Below are positions 29,182-44,600 of a DNA stretch of 64,000 bases, piece by piece (position 1 is the stretch's first letter; the number at the start of each line of letters is the position of its first letter). Below the pieces are notes generated by a model that worked only from the letters and a program-made list of their open reading frames with translations, searched no databases and had not been told where the DNA came from. The translations under genes were made by a program, and so were the position numbers. The stretch lies in NCBI GenBank assembly GCA_005281725.1, contig SSBO01000007.1, positions 2,672,402-2,736,401 on the forward strand, given 5' to 3'. The DNA is from Wuchereria bancrofti (lineage: Eukaryota; Nematoda; Chromadorea; Rhabditida; Onchocercidae).

Positions 29182-29925
29182 CTGAAAGATAAAACCTCCA
29201 ACATCAATATGAATATATTAACAGTAGATTGGAACAAATTTGTAAATTTAGTGGAACTTTACAAATATTTGCATCGCAGAACAACCTATTCGGAAAACAA
29301 CACTTTCGGAACACATTATTTTTATTGTAGGAACTAAACATCCAGAAACAAAAAAAAACTGCCATGAAAAAATGTACACCTTAATGAGAACAATTTCAAT
29401 TGGTGAGAGACCAGAACAATGAAACAAGAAATATGTAATTCAAAAAACATTTATTTGCTGTTTTTACCGCTCAAACACCATTTGAAGAAAGAGCGACAAG
29501 CACAGGACTAAATCGTATCTGTGACATAAAAAGTAAGGAAGCAGCAGCTCTAGAGAGTCATCTCTTAATATAACTAAACACGAGAGTAATTTATGTCATA
29601 ATTGACTGCGGGCTGAAACACCGCAAATCTTGATGTTATTCCCTATATTAATAGCGTCCTAGCAATATATGAACAAAACTGTCAACTCATAAAGTACTAG
29701 CAGCGTATCTTCTCATACAAAAATATTGTCTCCTAGGAAACTATCTTTATTAAGTAGTCAGCGAAGTTAAGCTCAAAAACAATTTATATGTACTATATGA
29801 TGCGAATGTATTATCTGATATTTTACTCTACTTTAACCTGATTTCGATATAGAACAATAGAGAAATACAGAGTCTTAAATATGCATGTCATTTAAAACAA
29901 TTCTATATGCTAGTGAAAAAATGAA
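29182..29925 (-). other. Intercistronic gap RPB7 to SEC11
   Basis: 744 bases between the RPB7 stop and the putative trans-splice acceptor of SEC11. No open frame of note. I did not find a clear AATAAA on the minus strand directly after RPB7, which would be consistent with (but does not prove) a polycistronic precursor. Confidence 0.45.
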
Positions 29926-32528
<2,603 letters not shown>

Positions 32529-33285
32529 TTGCTCTTGAGGATGATTTTGTGTTTTGTTTTCCAAATATGGTTTGACATTCATAATGGAATAGAAATAAAT
32601 TTTATTACTCGTTGTTGTAATTTCCGTAAACATGATTTGCAAATTTGCAGCTTAAAATTTACATAAGAAACAAAAGCATGAGACAAATTTGATGAGAAGC
32701 ATCACAGGTTTGTAGAGAGCGCGAGTTCAACTTTTCAGATTCTTAATAGTTAAATGGTATATTGCGAAGTTGTTACCATTTAATCAAAATGACGAGTGGT
32801 ATTGATGCTAGCGGGTGTTGTAATTACCACCCGTAGTTTTGTGAAGGGTTGATTTAAAATGATCTTTGTTAGGGAATGAATTTCAGAAGAGAGCGACGGA
32901 GAGCTTGGTAGGGATTTGCGGTGTTGTACATTACGCGGAACTGAAGTACTTGTGAGGAGAATTTTTACTGTTGCGGATTTAAGTTGGGAAGGAGGTTTGT
33001 GCGATTATCTTCAGTATGTGAAACACAGATATATTTATCAAAGCGGGAGGAAGATGTTTTATCATAACTGGGTGTGGAAGTCAGTAAAGTATGCGGGATG
33101 TCCTAGTGAAGGTTGTTGAACACTTGCATATCCTAATTCTGTAGTTAGTTCTCAAAAAGTTCTCACAAAAGGGAGTTTTTGTTCATACCATACTTCTCCA
33201 CAGTTACGTAATTTGGGAAAAGTTGACTGTTTCAGATCCACCGCAGGGATTTTAAATATCCGTAATTTACCTGAAATTTATGTGA
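32529..33285. other. Intergenic region RPS15A / TMX3
   Basis: About 0.75 kb. It holds the RPS15A 3' end with its poly(A) signal and the probable promoter and leader of the TMX3-like gene; a CTGTTTCAG acceptor-like site lies at about 33226-33234. A 67-codon open frame at 32916-33119 starts at TTG and shows no recognisable family. Confidence 0.5.
32594..32599 (+). promoter_or_regulatory. Poly(A) signal AATAAA of RPS15A
   Basis: Canonical AATAAA hexamer 66 bases after the RPS15A stop, in a T-rich context. It is the first such hexamer downstream. Confidence 0.6.
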
Positions 33286-36200
33286 ATGTGGTTGTTGAAT
33301 TGTTGCATTAATGGATTCCTAATATTTACTAGACTACAAATTATAAATATTATTCAAGCAACAAATATACCATCACAAGTGATTGAGCTGAATGATAAAT
33401 TTCTTCAAGTGAAGAACGATGGCCTCTGGTTTGTTGATGTACGAACTGTTTTAGATTATTCTAGATTGGGTGGGATAAGTTGAAGTTTGATTATTTTTAC
33501 GATATTTGATTGTTGACTGATTTGATTATTAGAAATCTAAAGCAATTTCTTCCCATTTATTAGAAAAGCAGGTTGTAAATTAGCTTCGAATGCGTACTAG
33601 GATAGACTATCTTATCCTAACTAATAGTTCTAGGGGCACGGCTCTGAGTTCATTAATTCTATTGTGACTTGATTCTTCTCAGAACACAGATGTAAAGAAC
33701 TGCATTTTCTGACTTTGCATATCGTATTTTCGATTTGTTAAGTGATTTTGCCATGTATTTTTAGTTTTATGCTCCATGGTGTGCACACTGCAAGCGTTTG
33801 ACACCAGTTTGGGAGCACGTTGGTCATGCATTAGCTGATCGTCAGTCCCTTGTTCGAGTTGCTAAACTCGATTGCACTCGTTACACGAATACTGCTTCTG
33901 CTTTGAATATTCGAGGATATCCGACGATTATTTTGTAAGTTTTGTTTTTTTTTTTTTTGTAGTATCATTAAAAAATTGTCTGTGCAAAGGAACTTTGCTT
34001 TTTTTAGAATTTTTAGTTTCAAATTATGTTTGTTTAGTACTAGTCTGGATCTCGGTTTTTTCACTGATGAAATCAAATTTTATTATCTGTTATTCATTTT
34101 CAACTTCAACAGTACAGTTTCCGCAATGGAAGAGAGATGGTTTATGAAGGCGAACGAAAAAAGGAAGCAATCATTGACTTCGCAATAAAAGCAGCTGGTC
34201 CCATGGTGGGCATCATCGAAAGTGTTCATCAATTATCACAGGTTTCTTTCCTTTCATAGTTCACTCTCATTACATTCGATTTAGGATTGTCTGCTGTTTG
34301 TAGACATGAATCGACAAGGTTTTTGTGAATTCACATATGCTTCGTCAGTAGTCAGTCTTCGTCAAATGTTTTAGATGCGAAAGGATTTGAAAGAACCATT
34401 TTTTGTGTATGTGGAAGAAAACTATGATACACAGCTTCTTGAATTATTTGATAACTACAGCGATATTGCCGAAATGTTGTTTTCGTCGACGCGGTTTTAT
34501 CGCGCAAAGAGAGATGTGTTTCCAAAATCCGTTTCGATTCTTGAAATTCCATCAATTCTTGTTTTCAAAGATGGGGAATATTTAACTTATAATAAAGAAG
34601 GTGATTAATTCAGTTTTTGTTGTTATTGCTTGCCTCTTATTTTTCTGCCTGAATATAATTTGGCTACCATTCTATGAGGACTATCATTTAATAGCAAGCA
34701 TATATTCAAGTCTCCAAATTTCATTTCAACATTTGGAAGTGTGTTTACAAGAGAATAGCAGTCTACTTGCAAAGGAATAGGACATTAATAATATTGAAGT
34801 GGAAATTATATAATCAGATAAATAAATCACTTTCAGGGCAAGTAGTTTCTTTTTTTAAGGAGGGAGTTTAAGTGACTGGATTCACAGCGAACGTTGGTCT
34901 TTAATACCACTTATTACCTCAACAAATGTCAAAGAAGTTGGAAAAATGCGATTACTGGTTTTGATAGTCGTAAATATGGTTGAGAGGAGGAATCATACAA
35001 CGCGAGTAGGAAAGTTTGTTTTAGCAAAGTTAATGAATTTCAGATCGAAGACGTTCCATAGCCAACAGTCTTTTCTTTTAATTGTACAGAATTTCAAAGT
35101 TTTTAGTTTCCGACTGCCATTGGTTTTAGTTAATTCTTTTCGTTTAGTTTTAATTCACATATTTAGATTCTTTTCGTTGGTCACCAATGTAGCCCAAATG
35201 GTTCGTAAAGATTCCTCTCTTTCGAATATTTTCCAATTTGGTTGGTTGGATGGTAATGAAATAGCAAATAATGTTGTTTTGGGTATTGTAAATCAACCAG
35301 GCAAGTAGTATTGTTATCTTTTCTCTCAAATTTTATATTTTTGGCATTTTTACTGAATATGCTGTCCATTGTTAGAACAGAGGAAAAGTTTTTCCAGTAT
35401 CTTGGAATGAATGCTACTGTGTACTGAGACTTAATACATTATCTTTCATTAATAGTATTATCGGCGGGAGAAATGTGCTTGTCTTTATAGATGTGCCAAC
35501 AGCAACAGTACTTCTCTATTTAGGTTTACTGGTTTTCAACGTTACGAGTTATGAATATTATTCAAGCAATGATGCCGTAAGCGTTATGACGGAAAAAAGT
35601 ATTATTTCATTCTTGAAACGGATAGCAACAGGTGATGTGCCGCCACTTGGAGGACGTTCGTTATCACAGCGTTTCAAACGCCTGTGTTTTGAGGTATGGT
35701 GTTTTTCGAATTTCGATTCATTTCTAAACATCAAATTTTTAGTTATTTCAAGTTAGATTTTTTTGGTTTAGAACTTCATAATTACAGAATGTCAGGCCTT
35801 TGAACCTGCTGTTCTGGTATGAATTTGTTACCTTTGTTTTTCGACATTAATTCATTTCCTTTTTTTTTTACTACCTGAATTCCAAAGCAGTTTTTACTGA
35901 GTTTTAAAGTTTATTGCTAAAGAAAACTGTGCAATTCTGATTTATGCCTTAATGTTCAGAAGTTACTTGGCAGATACACCTAACAGCAAACAGTAGGTCC
36001 GTAGTTTTATCGTACAAATTAACTGCGTTTCTACTTACCAAAATACACGTAACTTGGGAATAAATACTATTGATATAAATTAATACTATTGAAAATAAAT
36101 TAGCATGTAAGGAATTTTCATTCGTTAAAAATTAAGGCCTTCACTACTTTCTTCACGCATCTCCGACAAAAGTTTGAAAATAGAATTTTTGTTGTGATGC

Positions 36201-36630
36201 ACATCACAACGAATTTGGTTTGTAACGAAACTATTAAAAGAAAAAAAAAAGTAGCAATTTGACACTTGGAATAAGCAGATTCCATACAGCAGTCAGGAAA
36301 GTTCAAATGAATTTTATTTCAACTATTGCTTTACTTTTCAAATTGAGCTTAATTTTTCCCAGCACGATTTCAGATTTTCACAAACATAGCGGAAATGTTC
36401 AGAGCACAACCTCTGCTAACACTGTGTTTACTTGGAGTGCCCTTATCTTTCCTTTCATTAATAACTTACTGTATTTGCTCAACGGATTTCACAATAGACC
36501 GTGATGAAATTTATCCGGATGATGATGACAGCTTTATATCAGGTAATTATAAGACTGTAACTTAAAGATGAGGGAAATGTCAGAGGATTTTGAAATGGAA
36601 GGTGACGAAAGTTCTAACATGAAGAATTGA
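33286..36630 (+). CDS. TMX3: TMX3-like membrane thioredoxin / protein disulfide isomerase
   Basis: TMX3 is an ER membrane protein of the PDI family that catalyses disulfide exchange. Exons: 33286-33438, 33765-33934, 34118-34241, 34375-34600, 34863-35013, 35167-35300, 35524-35693, 36374-36542, 36584-36630, giving 447 residues (human 454). Residues 1-25 are a hydrophobic signal peptide (WLLNCCINGFLIF). The thioredoxin domain has FYAPWCAHC, so the active-site cysteines are 57 and 60 (CAHC instead of the usual CGHC), and a GYPT motif with cis-proline 104. Later blocks FFVYVEENY, EIPSILVFKDGEY, SLSDWI, FQFGWLDGNE and NVTSYEYY follow the human order. A membrane segment lies at about 389-412 (PLLTLCLLGVPLSFLSLITY), followed by an acidic tail ending NMKN without a clear KKXX retrieval signal. 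The intron 35301-35523 is GC-AG, and the last intron is only 41 bases. Confidence 0.92.
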
Positions 36631-36710
36631 AGATGACGAGAATCATCAGAAGGAAGAGTAAAAGTTGGAAGTATGTGAAACCCTGCAGTATGATGAGAAA
36701 CATTTCCCGT

Positions 36711-36716
36711 AATAAA
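36711..36716 (+). promoter_or_regulatory. Poly(A) signal AATAAA of TMX3-like gene
   Basis: AATAAA about 80 bases after the TMX3 stop codon, a plausible distance for nematode 3' UTRs. Confidence 0.5.
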
Positions 36717-37846
36717 ATTTATGGAGAAATGAGATCGAGCAGAAGCGTCATCCGAAGCGGACGAGAATTTGAAAAAACTTCAAATATATATCTTATCTGT
36801 GTTTGGATTTTGTTCTGACTCCGGTTGAAAGTGTCTAAAATTATCCACAATACCTTCTCAAAAACAGTTATTATATCTCATTATTATGCGCAGTTTGGTT
36901 TATGTGCTACGTTGAAATATATCTAATGAAAAGAGAGTTGCAATAAGCTTATTTTCAGTCTTCCTGTCGAAAAAATATTTGTCGAACTTCATTAAAATTT
37001 GAAAATCATATTTTCACAAAATTCACTGCTTTATTCATAAAAATTGCTTCTCAGTTTGAAAATTGGTAAAAAATGTTTGTGACATCAATAAAGACTGTGT
37101 ATGGACAAAACTTTGTCTACTATCACCATGCGATGATAAAAGAAAATATTGATGAATATCAAAACAGAGTACAGATAGTAAGATTACTACTATGAATATC
37201 GACGGGTCTGTTTATAATGAGAATAGAGAAAAAAGAATGGTTCTTGCTATTCTCTTCAAAATGCAAAGCTTGGATACATTAATTTTACAATATTTATAAA
37301 GCTAAAAAATTAGTTTTATAATAATAAAGTTAAAATTTAACCTAGCTGAAACTAACCAGACTACCAACAGCCTGGACTTGACGGAGATCTCGAATGGTCT
37401 GGAGTTTCCGATAATCTGGACCAAAAATCGCGAAGCCGGTTCGAGCTTCCCACAATCGTGTTATAAAACAGTAACAGTATGTTTCCTGCTCAAATCCTTA
37501 GAAAAATGATAAGTCGGGTGGTATTACCAAAAACGATGCCAAGCAAAGAACACTGAATGAAATTCAAATATGCTTAATTACCTGACCGGGTTTTTTTTGA
37601 CTTTTAATTGAATTACCTGGTGCTATTTATTCAATCTTGAACAGATAAGCAAGGAGAAAAGGTAAAATCACAGTAGCTGGTATGTTTAGAAGTGGGGAGT
37701 GAAACAAAGAGAAAAAATCAAAGATAGCAAGTCAGGTGTCGAAATTATAATTAACAATGTAAAATATGAATACCAACAAATACAAAGCCAATTGAAATAA
37801 CGAATTAAAATGCGCTGTGGGAACTTCATTTTTGCAAAAAGAAAAA

Positions 37847-38056
37847 ATGAGAAATGAAGATGAGACAGCATTAGAAAAAGCTCCTGGGAAGGGAGCAAAA
37901 TGCATCTTACATATAAAAATGCAAGAAGAGCACGAAATAACTAAGGACGAAAAAGAACAGATTCTCAAGAAATCTCAGCCAGCTATGGTCGGTCATATTT
38001 TCTATCGTGACCCGGCGATTCCAGCGCTCATAAAGTCAACTTTAGCTCCAGTATAA
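37847..38056 (+). CDS. Possible small gene, 69 residues, unknown function
   Basis: An uninterrupted frame from ATG 37847 to TAA 38056. The product is charged in its first half (KMQEEHEITKDEKEQILKK) and more hydrophobic toward the end (MVGHIFYRDPAIPALIKS). Codon choice includes G/C-ending codons (GAC CCG GCG, GCG CTC) that stand out from the A-rich surroundings. No signal peptide or membrane segment is visible, and I recognise no family. It lies alone between the TMX3 and carboxypeptidase D 3' ends. The frame stays open upstream to a GTG at 37817, so it could also be the last exon of a longer gene. Chance cannot be excluded for this length in this composition. Confidence 0.35.
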   Translation: MRNEDETALEKAPGKGAKCILHIKMQEEHEITKDEKEQILKKSQPAMVGHIFYRDPAIPALIKSTLAPV

Positions 38057-38653
38057 AATTATTGTAAATGACCTAAAAATACTATGTACAGTCAATCTAC
38101 AAAACTTGATATCTACAAAGAACAAAATCTGCCAGTTTCCAAAGTAAATACAAGTACCTGGAATGTGCTCTCTTCACTTTTTTGTATTTCTATTCAAAAC
38201 ATCAAAACAAAATTAGGTTATACCGTAGTTTTCAGTTTGTCTTATTTATACTCTGCAAAGCTATTACTATAGCTTACTTTTAAAAACTTTCAACATATAA
38301 AAAATATACATACTGAAGACTAATACTTCAGGTATGTTAAAAAAATCTAACAAAATTTAGAACTTTTCTTGAATGTTATTATGTCTAAAAATAAGTAATG
38401 AAAAGCAGTGAACGGATTGTTATTTATGGTGAGGAAAATCTTAAAATAGTTTATAAAAATTAACTCACTTCCCCACCAGCAAATTATGAACACTTTGGTA
38501 GAAGAAGGTAACATTACCTCAAATGTGCAAATAGGATATAGATATAATATAAAATAATACAAAAGAATCTGGAACATCATAAAATTGTAGCTCAAAATAA
38601 ATGAGGTGCTGTGTTAACAAAGCAAAAAGGCATGTTTGTGTGTCCTGAATAAA

Positions 38654-41600
38654 TTAAGCAGTAATTCGTAATGGCTTAATAAGGCCCATGAAGGAATACT
38701 TGGTCGAATCAAGAACAACATCATCATCAGATGCGTTAGAATCGAAATCATTCAAAGGAAGGCGTTCAAAACCTTCTCCCCATCGTTTGATCGATTTTAT
38801 TCTATGTACAACGCTTAATCGATATAAACCAATCTGAAAAAACATTTCAAGATTTTATAATTTTGATAGCAAGAAATGAATGAGTCTGAAGGATATGGTG
38901 AGGAAACAATCCCATCTATTTCGAAGGTTTTAAAACAGGTTGCCTTATATCCTAATTAAATCCATCAGTTGTTACTTTGGTGATTTTACACTAACACTTT
39001 ACACTAGCATAATCAGAATTATCATGAATATTCGTTTATCTATTGCATCATCATACGAACTAATTAAACCGTTATATTTAACTCATTTCATAATTACGCT
39101 TTTCTAATTTGCATCACTACCATTCGGAAGCAAGTTCTGCACGCTTCATCATGGTATAGTTGGATTGCTATCAAAAATCTAGTTACATGAAGAGAACTGC
39201 GAGATCTCCCAGAACTAACAATCTGGATTTAATGTACTTTATAAACTTTAAGGAACGATTATAAACAGAAGAATAAGAATATACACTTACAAAAATAAGT
39301 GCCAACATGCAAAATGCAATAAACGAAATAGAAAGATTTTCCCTCTTGAACAACGAGGAAAATGCGAAGGATTCTGTTAACAGTATGTCATGCATCGCCT
39401 GCTTGGATAAAACAATCTGCAGTTATTTTAGGATTTAGGAACAAATAATGATCTGAGAGGAAATCTTAAAACTGAGAATTAAAGAATCTTCAAAAAGTTC
39501 ATCTCGAATTATTTTCAATATTACCAAATCTTATCAAATAACTCTACGAAAAATAGGTTTATGTAGGAAATTATTCCATATTTTGGGCGAAATTTTTTTT
39601 TTAATTGAAGTAGCAACATACCTTGGCTGAAAAACTATACGGATAATAACCCTCTTTGTGTACGTCAATGGTGTGAACTCCAGGAGATAACCAAATATAG
39701 TAATAGCCGTCGAGTTTCGTATAAAAAACGAGACTGCCAACAGTTAATTTCACCGGTGCTTTCACTGGATCACCGTCTAATCCTCTGATAGTACCCGACA
39801 AACCTTGTATTCTCTACAAAAGTTTCTTACACAAAAATAGTGCCAAAAGAAACGTATTAAATAACAATTGACTAGTGATTGATAGGATAAAAAACTATGA
39901 AAGATGAACAGTTCAAAATGTTTTATATAAAATGACCAATTTATGGAATAAGATACCGCTTCTCTAATGGAACTCTTAAATAAAGAACGAAGTGTGAAAT
40001 TTCAAATTCACAGAAAATGAGACTTTAGAAAGAGTCGATATTAATGAAGCCTTATTTTCTGCGTAAAGATTTCCGCCTTCTTCAAAACAACAGGCTGCCT
40101 CTACAAGCAGAATATCTGGTGCCTTTTGCCAATGCTCCATATCCCACTGGAGTTCACTTACAGTCGATACCGGCATAAAATTATTCCTAAAAACAAAACA
40201 GGGAGATGGGGACAAGTAGTTGAAAAGAGGAAATTAATGATAGAAAATGAATAATTTTTAAGTATTTGAATGCCTCAGTTCTTCAGGTTACTAACTGCTG
40301 CATCTGATTTCAAAATTTGAATTCCAAATTCATAAAGTTTTAATGCAGGAGGGAAAAAACAATTAAAAACCTTTTAATGTTATGAAACAAAGAAAGGGAA
40401 GAAATGAAGAATACAAAATTTGTGCAGTAGGCCAACGCAGAACATAGTCTTGCCATGGATCGATATGTATTTTTTCAGATATTCAGAATCGATTCACAGA
40501 ATACTTACCTGCTACACATCTCATTCCCAGTTGGTTTAATTACCGTATGCTGTGAAATATAATTTAATGCCAAATCTTTGGTTCTTCCCGTTCTGGAAAC
40601 ATCACTGTAAAGCACTTTCATCCCACCTGTACCCAATAATATAGCATAATCGATAAGAGGGTAAATATCCAAAACTTGTTCAATGAATGGTTTAAACTGC
40701 ATCACTGACATATAATCATGACAGTATAATTGTGTATATGGTATGCTGGGAATTAGAATTAGGGTTGATGTATTTAGTACTTCACGAACAATCCGGTACT
40801 GCAACAATTCTAAACAAAGATCCGCTGCAAATTCATAAACCATTGATGATGTCTTCTGAAACCAGTTATTTGAAAATTTGATTTTTCTGAAAATCTTAAT
40901 TCAACTGAATGATTTAACTCTGCGGTTAAATCAAATTAAATCGTAATTTTCTAAATCGTAAATCGTGATTTTTTTAATGATCCTATATTGCTATAAATTA
41001 CTCTAGCAAATAATAGAAGTTGTGATGGGAAAAATTTTGCCTTCCTTTCTATTTTATATCTATCTAAACTCACGTTTAAGTTTTTATATCTCTCCATTCT
41101 TTATTTCAAATACTGAAGGAAATGCACCTGTTCAATGGCCATTACAAGAATATACGGCATGTGGCCATCACCAAATACTATAGCTTTCATCAAACCAATA
41201 TTGATCATCGAAGCACAATTTCTTTCTTCTATACGGTGTAGGTTAACACTACTTGCTTCCGTCGCCTTTGCTAGTAAGTTGTCCCCCAAGTCAGTAGATG
41301 ATACGGTCGAATATTCTGTTACAGGATCTTTCACACCAATAAAAACATTTACTACAATCTAAAATTTAGAGATTTGGAACACGAAGAACAAAAAACATCA
41401 ACCAAACAGTGCTAGCAAAAAGTCAAAATTTTAAAATCTTATGATTGTACCTGTAAAACAGTAGCAATAGTAGTGAGTGTTAACTGTGGCTCACTGAAGT
41501 CACAACCTAACGAAACACCTAGTTGAAATGTTTTCACCATATTTAATGCATCAATCATCGATGAGACCGCTTTGTCTAGCATATGATTAACGCAACTAAT

Positions 41601-44600
41601 TTTTTTATTATTCAGTGCACTGCAAAAACAAAATTGTTATATGAAGAAAGTTAATTGGACTGATCAGCTTTCGAGATTCAAATATAAAGTGGTAGAATGT
41701 TTGGTTTACTAATTAGACAGTTTTCATTTACGCCATAAATGGACGATAGATAATAACGCTATCAATGAGGTCCCGTATACATTATCAAAAACAAATCTAA
41801 TAAAGAAAAGCTACGCAAATAACCACTCACACCATTAAGCTGTCATCAAAATTTTTTTGATCGAACTGACTGGGAGTATTAATTCCAGCACTAAATAAAG
41901 TCGATTTTGGTATTCCTTGTCCAAACAATAACAGCACGTCTAATTCATGATCCTGTAATTAAAACAGTAAGTCGTTATCAGCCTTTAGAATGAAAAAAAG
42001 ATCGCCATTTTGCAAAACGTGCACAACATGTGAAACAGAACGTAGTATATATATCTTTAAAAAACATTCACTGCTGACGGATATAACAACTATTCGGCTA
42101 TTATTATTTGCGACCAATATTACTTTTAAGGAAAAATAACCTTCAGATAAAGAGCACGTTCTGCTGACATCGATGGGAACAAATGTAAAGTAGATTGTTG
42201 AAGTATTTCAACAAACAAGTCCTCCGGTAAGCAGGTAGCATTTGCTAATTCTTCAACGATAGACTTCCCCAGTGAATCGACACCAAACACCGCAATACGT
42301 ACTGCCCCTTCTCCTCTCACACGAATACTATCAACTGCTTAAATATCAATTAAAATGAAATAATTTGTACTGTTGACCGACTTCTTGCTATAAAAATGAA
42401 CTTTTGAATAGTAGACTATGGAAAATGTTATCTGTGCACTATATTAAAATAAATTAAAAACTACCTCCAAGCATTCTAAGGGTATACATTTAAGAAACTT
42501 TCGTCATCAGCTTCAATAAAACACTACTTCGTTACTAGCAAAGCGTTTCAATGATGAAAACATGTTAGAAATAATATTTTTAAACATTAACAACATAATT
42601 TATGAAATAAAAACTAAACTGTTTTCCCTGCACAGTTTCTGTTCTAGTGTGACATTGATAAGTTTTGCAGATCCTTCATCAACGGTAATATTCAAAATTT
42701 GCGGTAGATACTTCCGGTGACTAACCAAAACCTCAAAACAAAGAAAAGTAACTGGTCCATTTAAAGTGAATAAAATTTGAAGCATTACAATTTTTATAAA
42801 ACATCAAGAAAAAATACCGTGTATCTACCAGGCAGGAGAATTCGCCAGAATTCGCCTTCATCCGTTGTTGTTATATTCTTCCCTTGATTAATTGATAATA
42901 CAGCATTTTTGACTGGATGGCCCCTTTGATCAAGCACAAATCCTTTTATTCCTAAAATAAAATAACTTGATTAAATATCTATGAAATGCTAAATTCGGAA
43001 TTTACTTATTTCAAGCATCTAGCCATCCATCTCTCTCGTTGTACGAGAATATTTAAAAAAAAAAGCAATTACGGAAAAAAAAAAAATACAGAAATCGATA
43101 GCAGAAAGACAAAAACGTAAGTAGTAAAATTAAAGAAAAGAAGCAAAGAATACCTCGATGCACATATTCCATATACGCAAGAAGTGAATACTTGTGTTCA
43201 TCCCACAGTTGCGGCAACATGTTCTTCTGAGGGAATTTGTAACAACCCATTTCGATGGTAATTTCCAAGCAGTTTGTATTTACATACTGCCAATCTTGCA
43301 TCCCACCAGCTACATGGTACCACAATGCACCATTTGTGATACCATTCAAAAAGAAATCACCGTTAATATTCAATCCACATCTTCAAATTAAAAATTTTTT
43401 GAAAAATTTGAACATAAATCCAACCCATAAAAGTATTTTCCCAACAAGAAAGCCAACATAATTAAAAAAAGTACTGAAAATGTTGAAATTTTTTTATATA
43501 GAAATGGAAGGAAAAGATTCCCAGATGTTAAATTATGAAAAAATAGAAATATTGGCCACCTTCGGCCGGTTTTCCACATATTAGAATGTGCTCGAGCATA
43601 GGAATATGCTAAAGCTACGAAAAGACGATCATCTACAGTCGGCGAGTAAATGTTATCCTGCCCTGTTGTTGAATCATCATATGGATAATTAGCTACTAAG
43701 GAACCTGAAAAATTTATTAGAAAAGTTTTGTTCCTCACAAATTTCTTTATTACCCAAGAGCTATGCTGTTCCAAAAGATATAGCTAAGGACTACACTGGT
43801 ATTTATCATTTAATGAAAAAAAGCACTTGCTATGTTCATTTCGTATTTTGAAAAAAATTTGGTGTACGTCTTTTCACTTTCAAAAATTTTCATCTCGCGC
43901 TTTATAAACACAAAGAAAAACAGAGAAATCAGCAGCTACATCACTCGCTTCCACTAAAGAACAGAAATTTCAAATCGACTGAGTAAGGGAATTTCGAATC
44001 CACTTTTACTTTTTTTTAAATTAGTTCTTAAGCTATAGAGAATATCCATCTTCATTTTGTTTTATTTTTTTTTTCTTCATTTCATTATTTCTTTCTTTTC
44101 TTTTTATGATACCCACAATTCCAAAGAATTGTTGGAAAGACGGATTTCTATTCAAAAATTCCTTTTTCCTTCAAAAGTTTCAAAAGACTTTTCAACAAGT
44201 GTAAGACAATGAGGAATTCTCAAAGTGGTCACTTAGTAAAAAGAAGACGTCCTATTAAAATGGAACCTCCATGGAAATTAGCAGAAAGGACAAATGGATA
44301 CTGCCGGAACCACTTAATTGCTGCCATTGTTTCTTTTTCGAGAAAGGTTCCCCCAGATTTGTCTCGATGTGTGGGAAAACGTGCTGGAAAATTCCGATTA
44401 AGATCAATACCGTGATCATTTGAACGACCCTGCAAAGCTGGAGAATCACAGTTTTATGGAATTATCAAATATGAAGACGATTAATGAGTAAATAATATTA
44501 CTGCTATTATCCTGCTGTTATCACTTTTTAGTTTTATTAATATGAGAAATGAAAATCAATAAATTGGTAAAAATAATATGAAAATCTGAAAATTTGAAGA

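Larger units (their letters stand above)
36631..38653. other. Convergent intergenic region TMX3 / carboxypeptidase D
   Basis: About 2 kb of AT-rich sequence. It holds the TMX3 poly(A) signal at 36711, a patch of unusual GC-richer sequence at 37360-37460 with TCTGGA/TCCGATAATCTGG words, and the small reading frame at 37847-38056 described separately. Confidence 0.5.

Noticed and set aside
32916..33119. 67-codon frame between RPS15A and TMX3
   Set aside because: Starts at TTG; the aromatic-rich product has no recognisable motif and the frame has no supporting splice sites.
33337..35572. Shared word ATATTATTCAAGCAA in TMX3 exons 1 and 7
   Set aside because: A 15-base match in unrelated protein contexts; in AT-rich DNA this is expected by chance and nothing else around it is duplicated.
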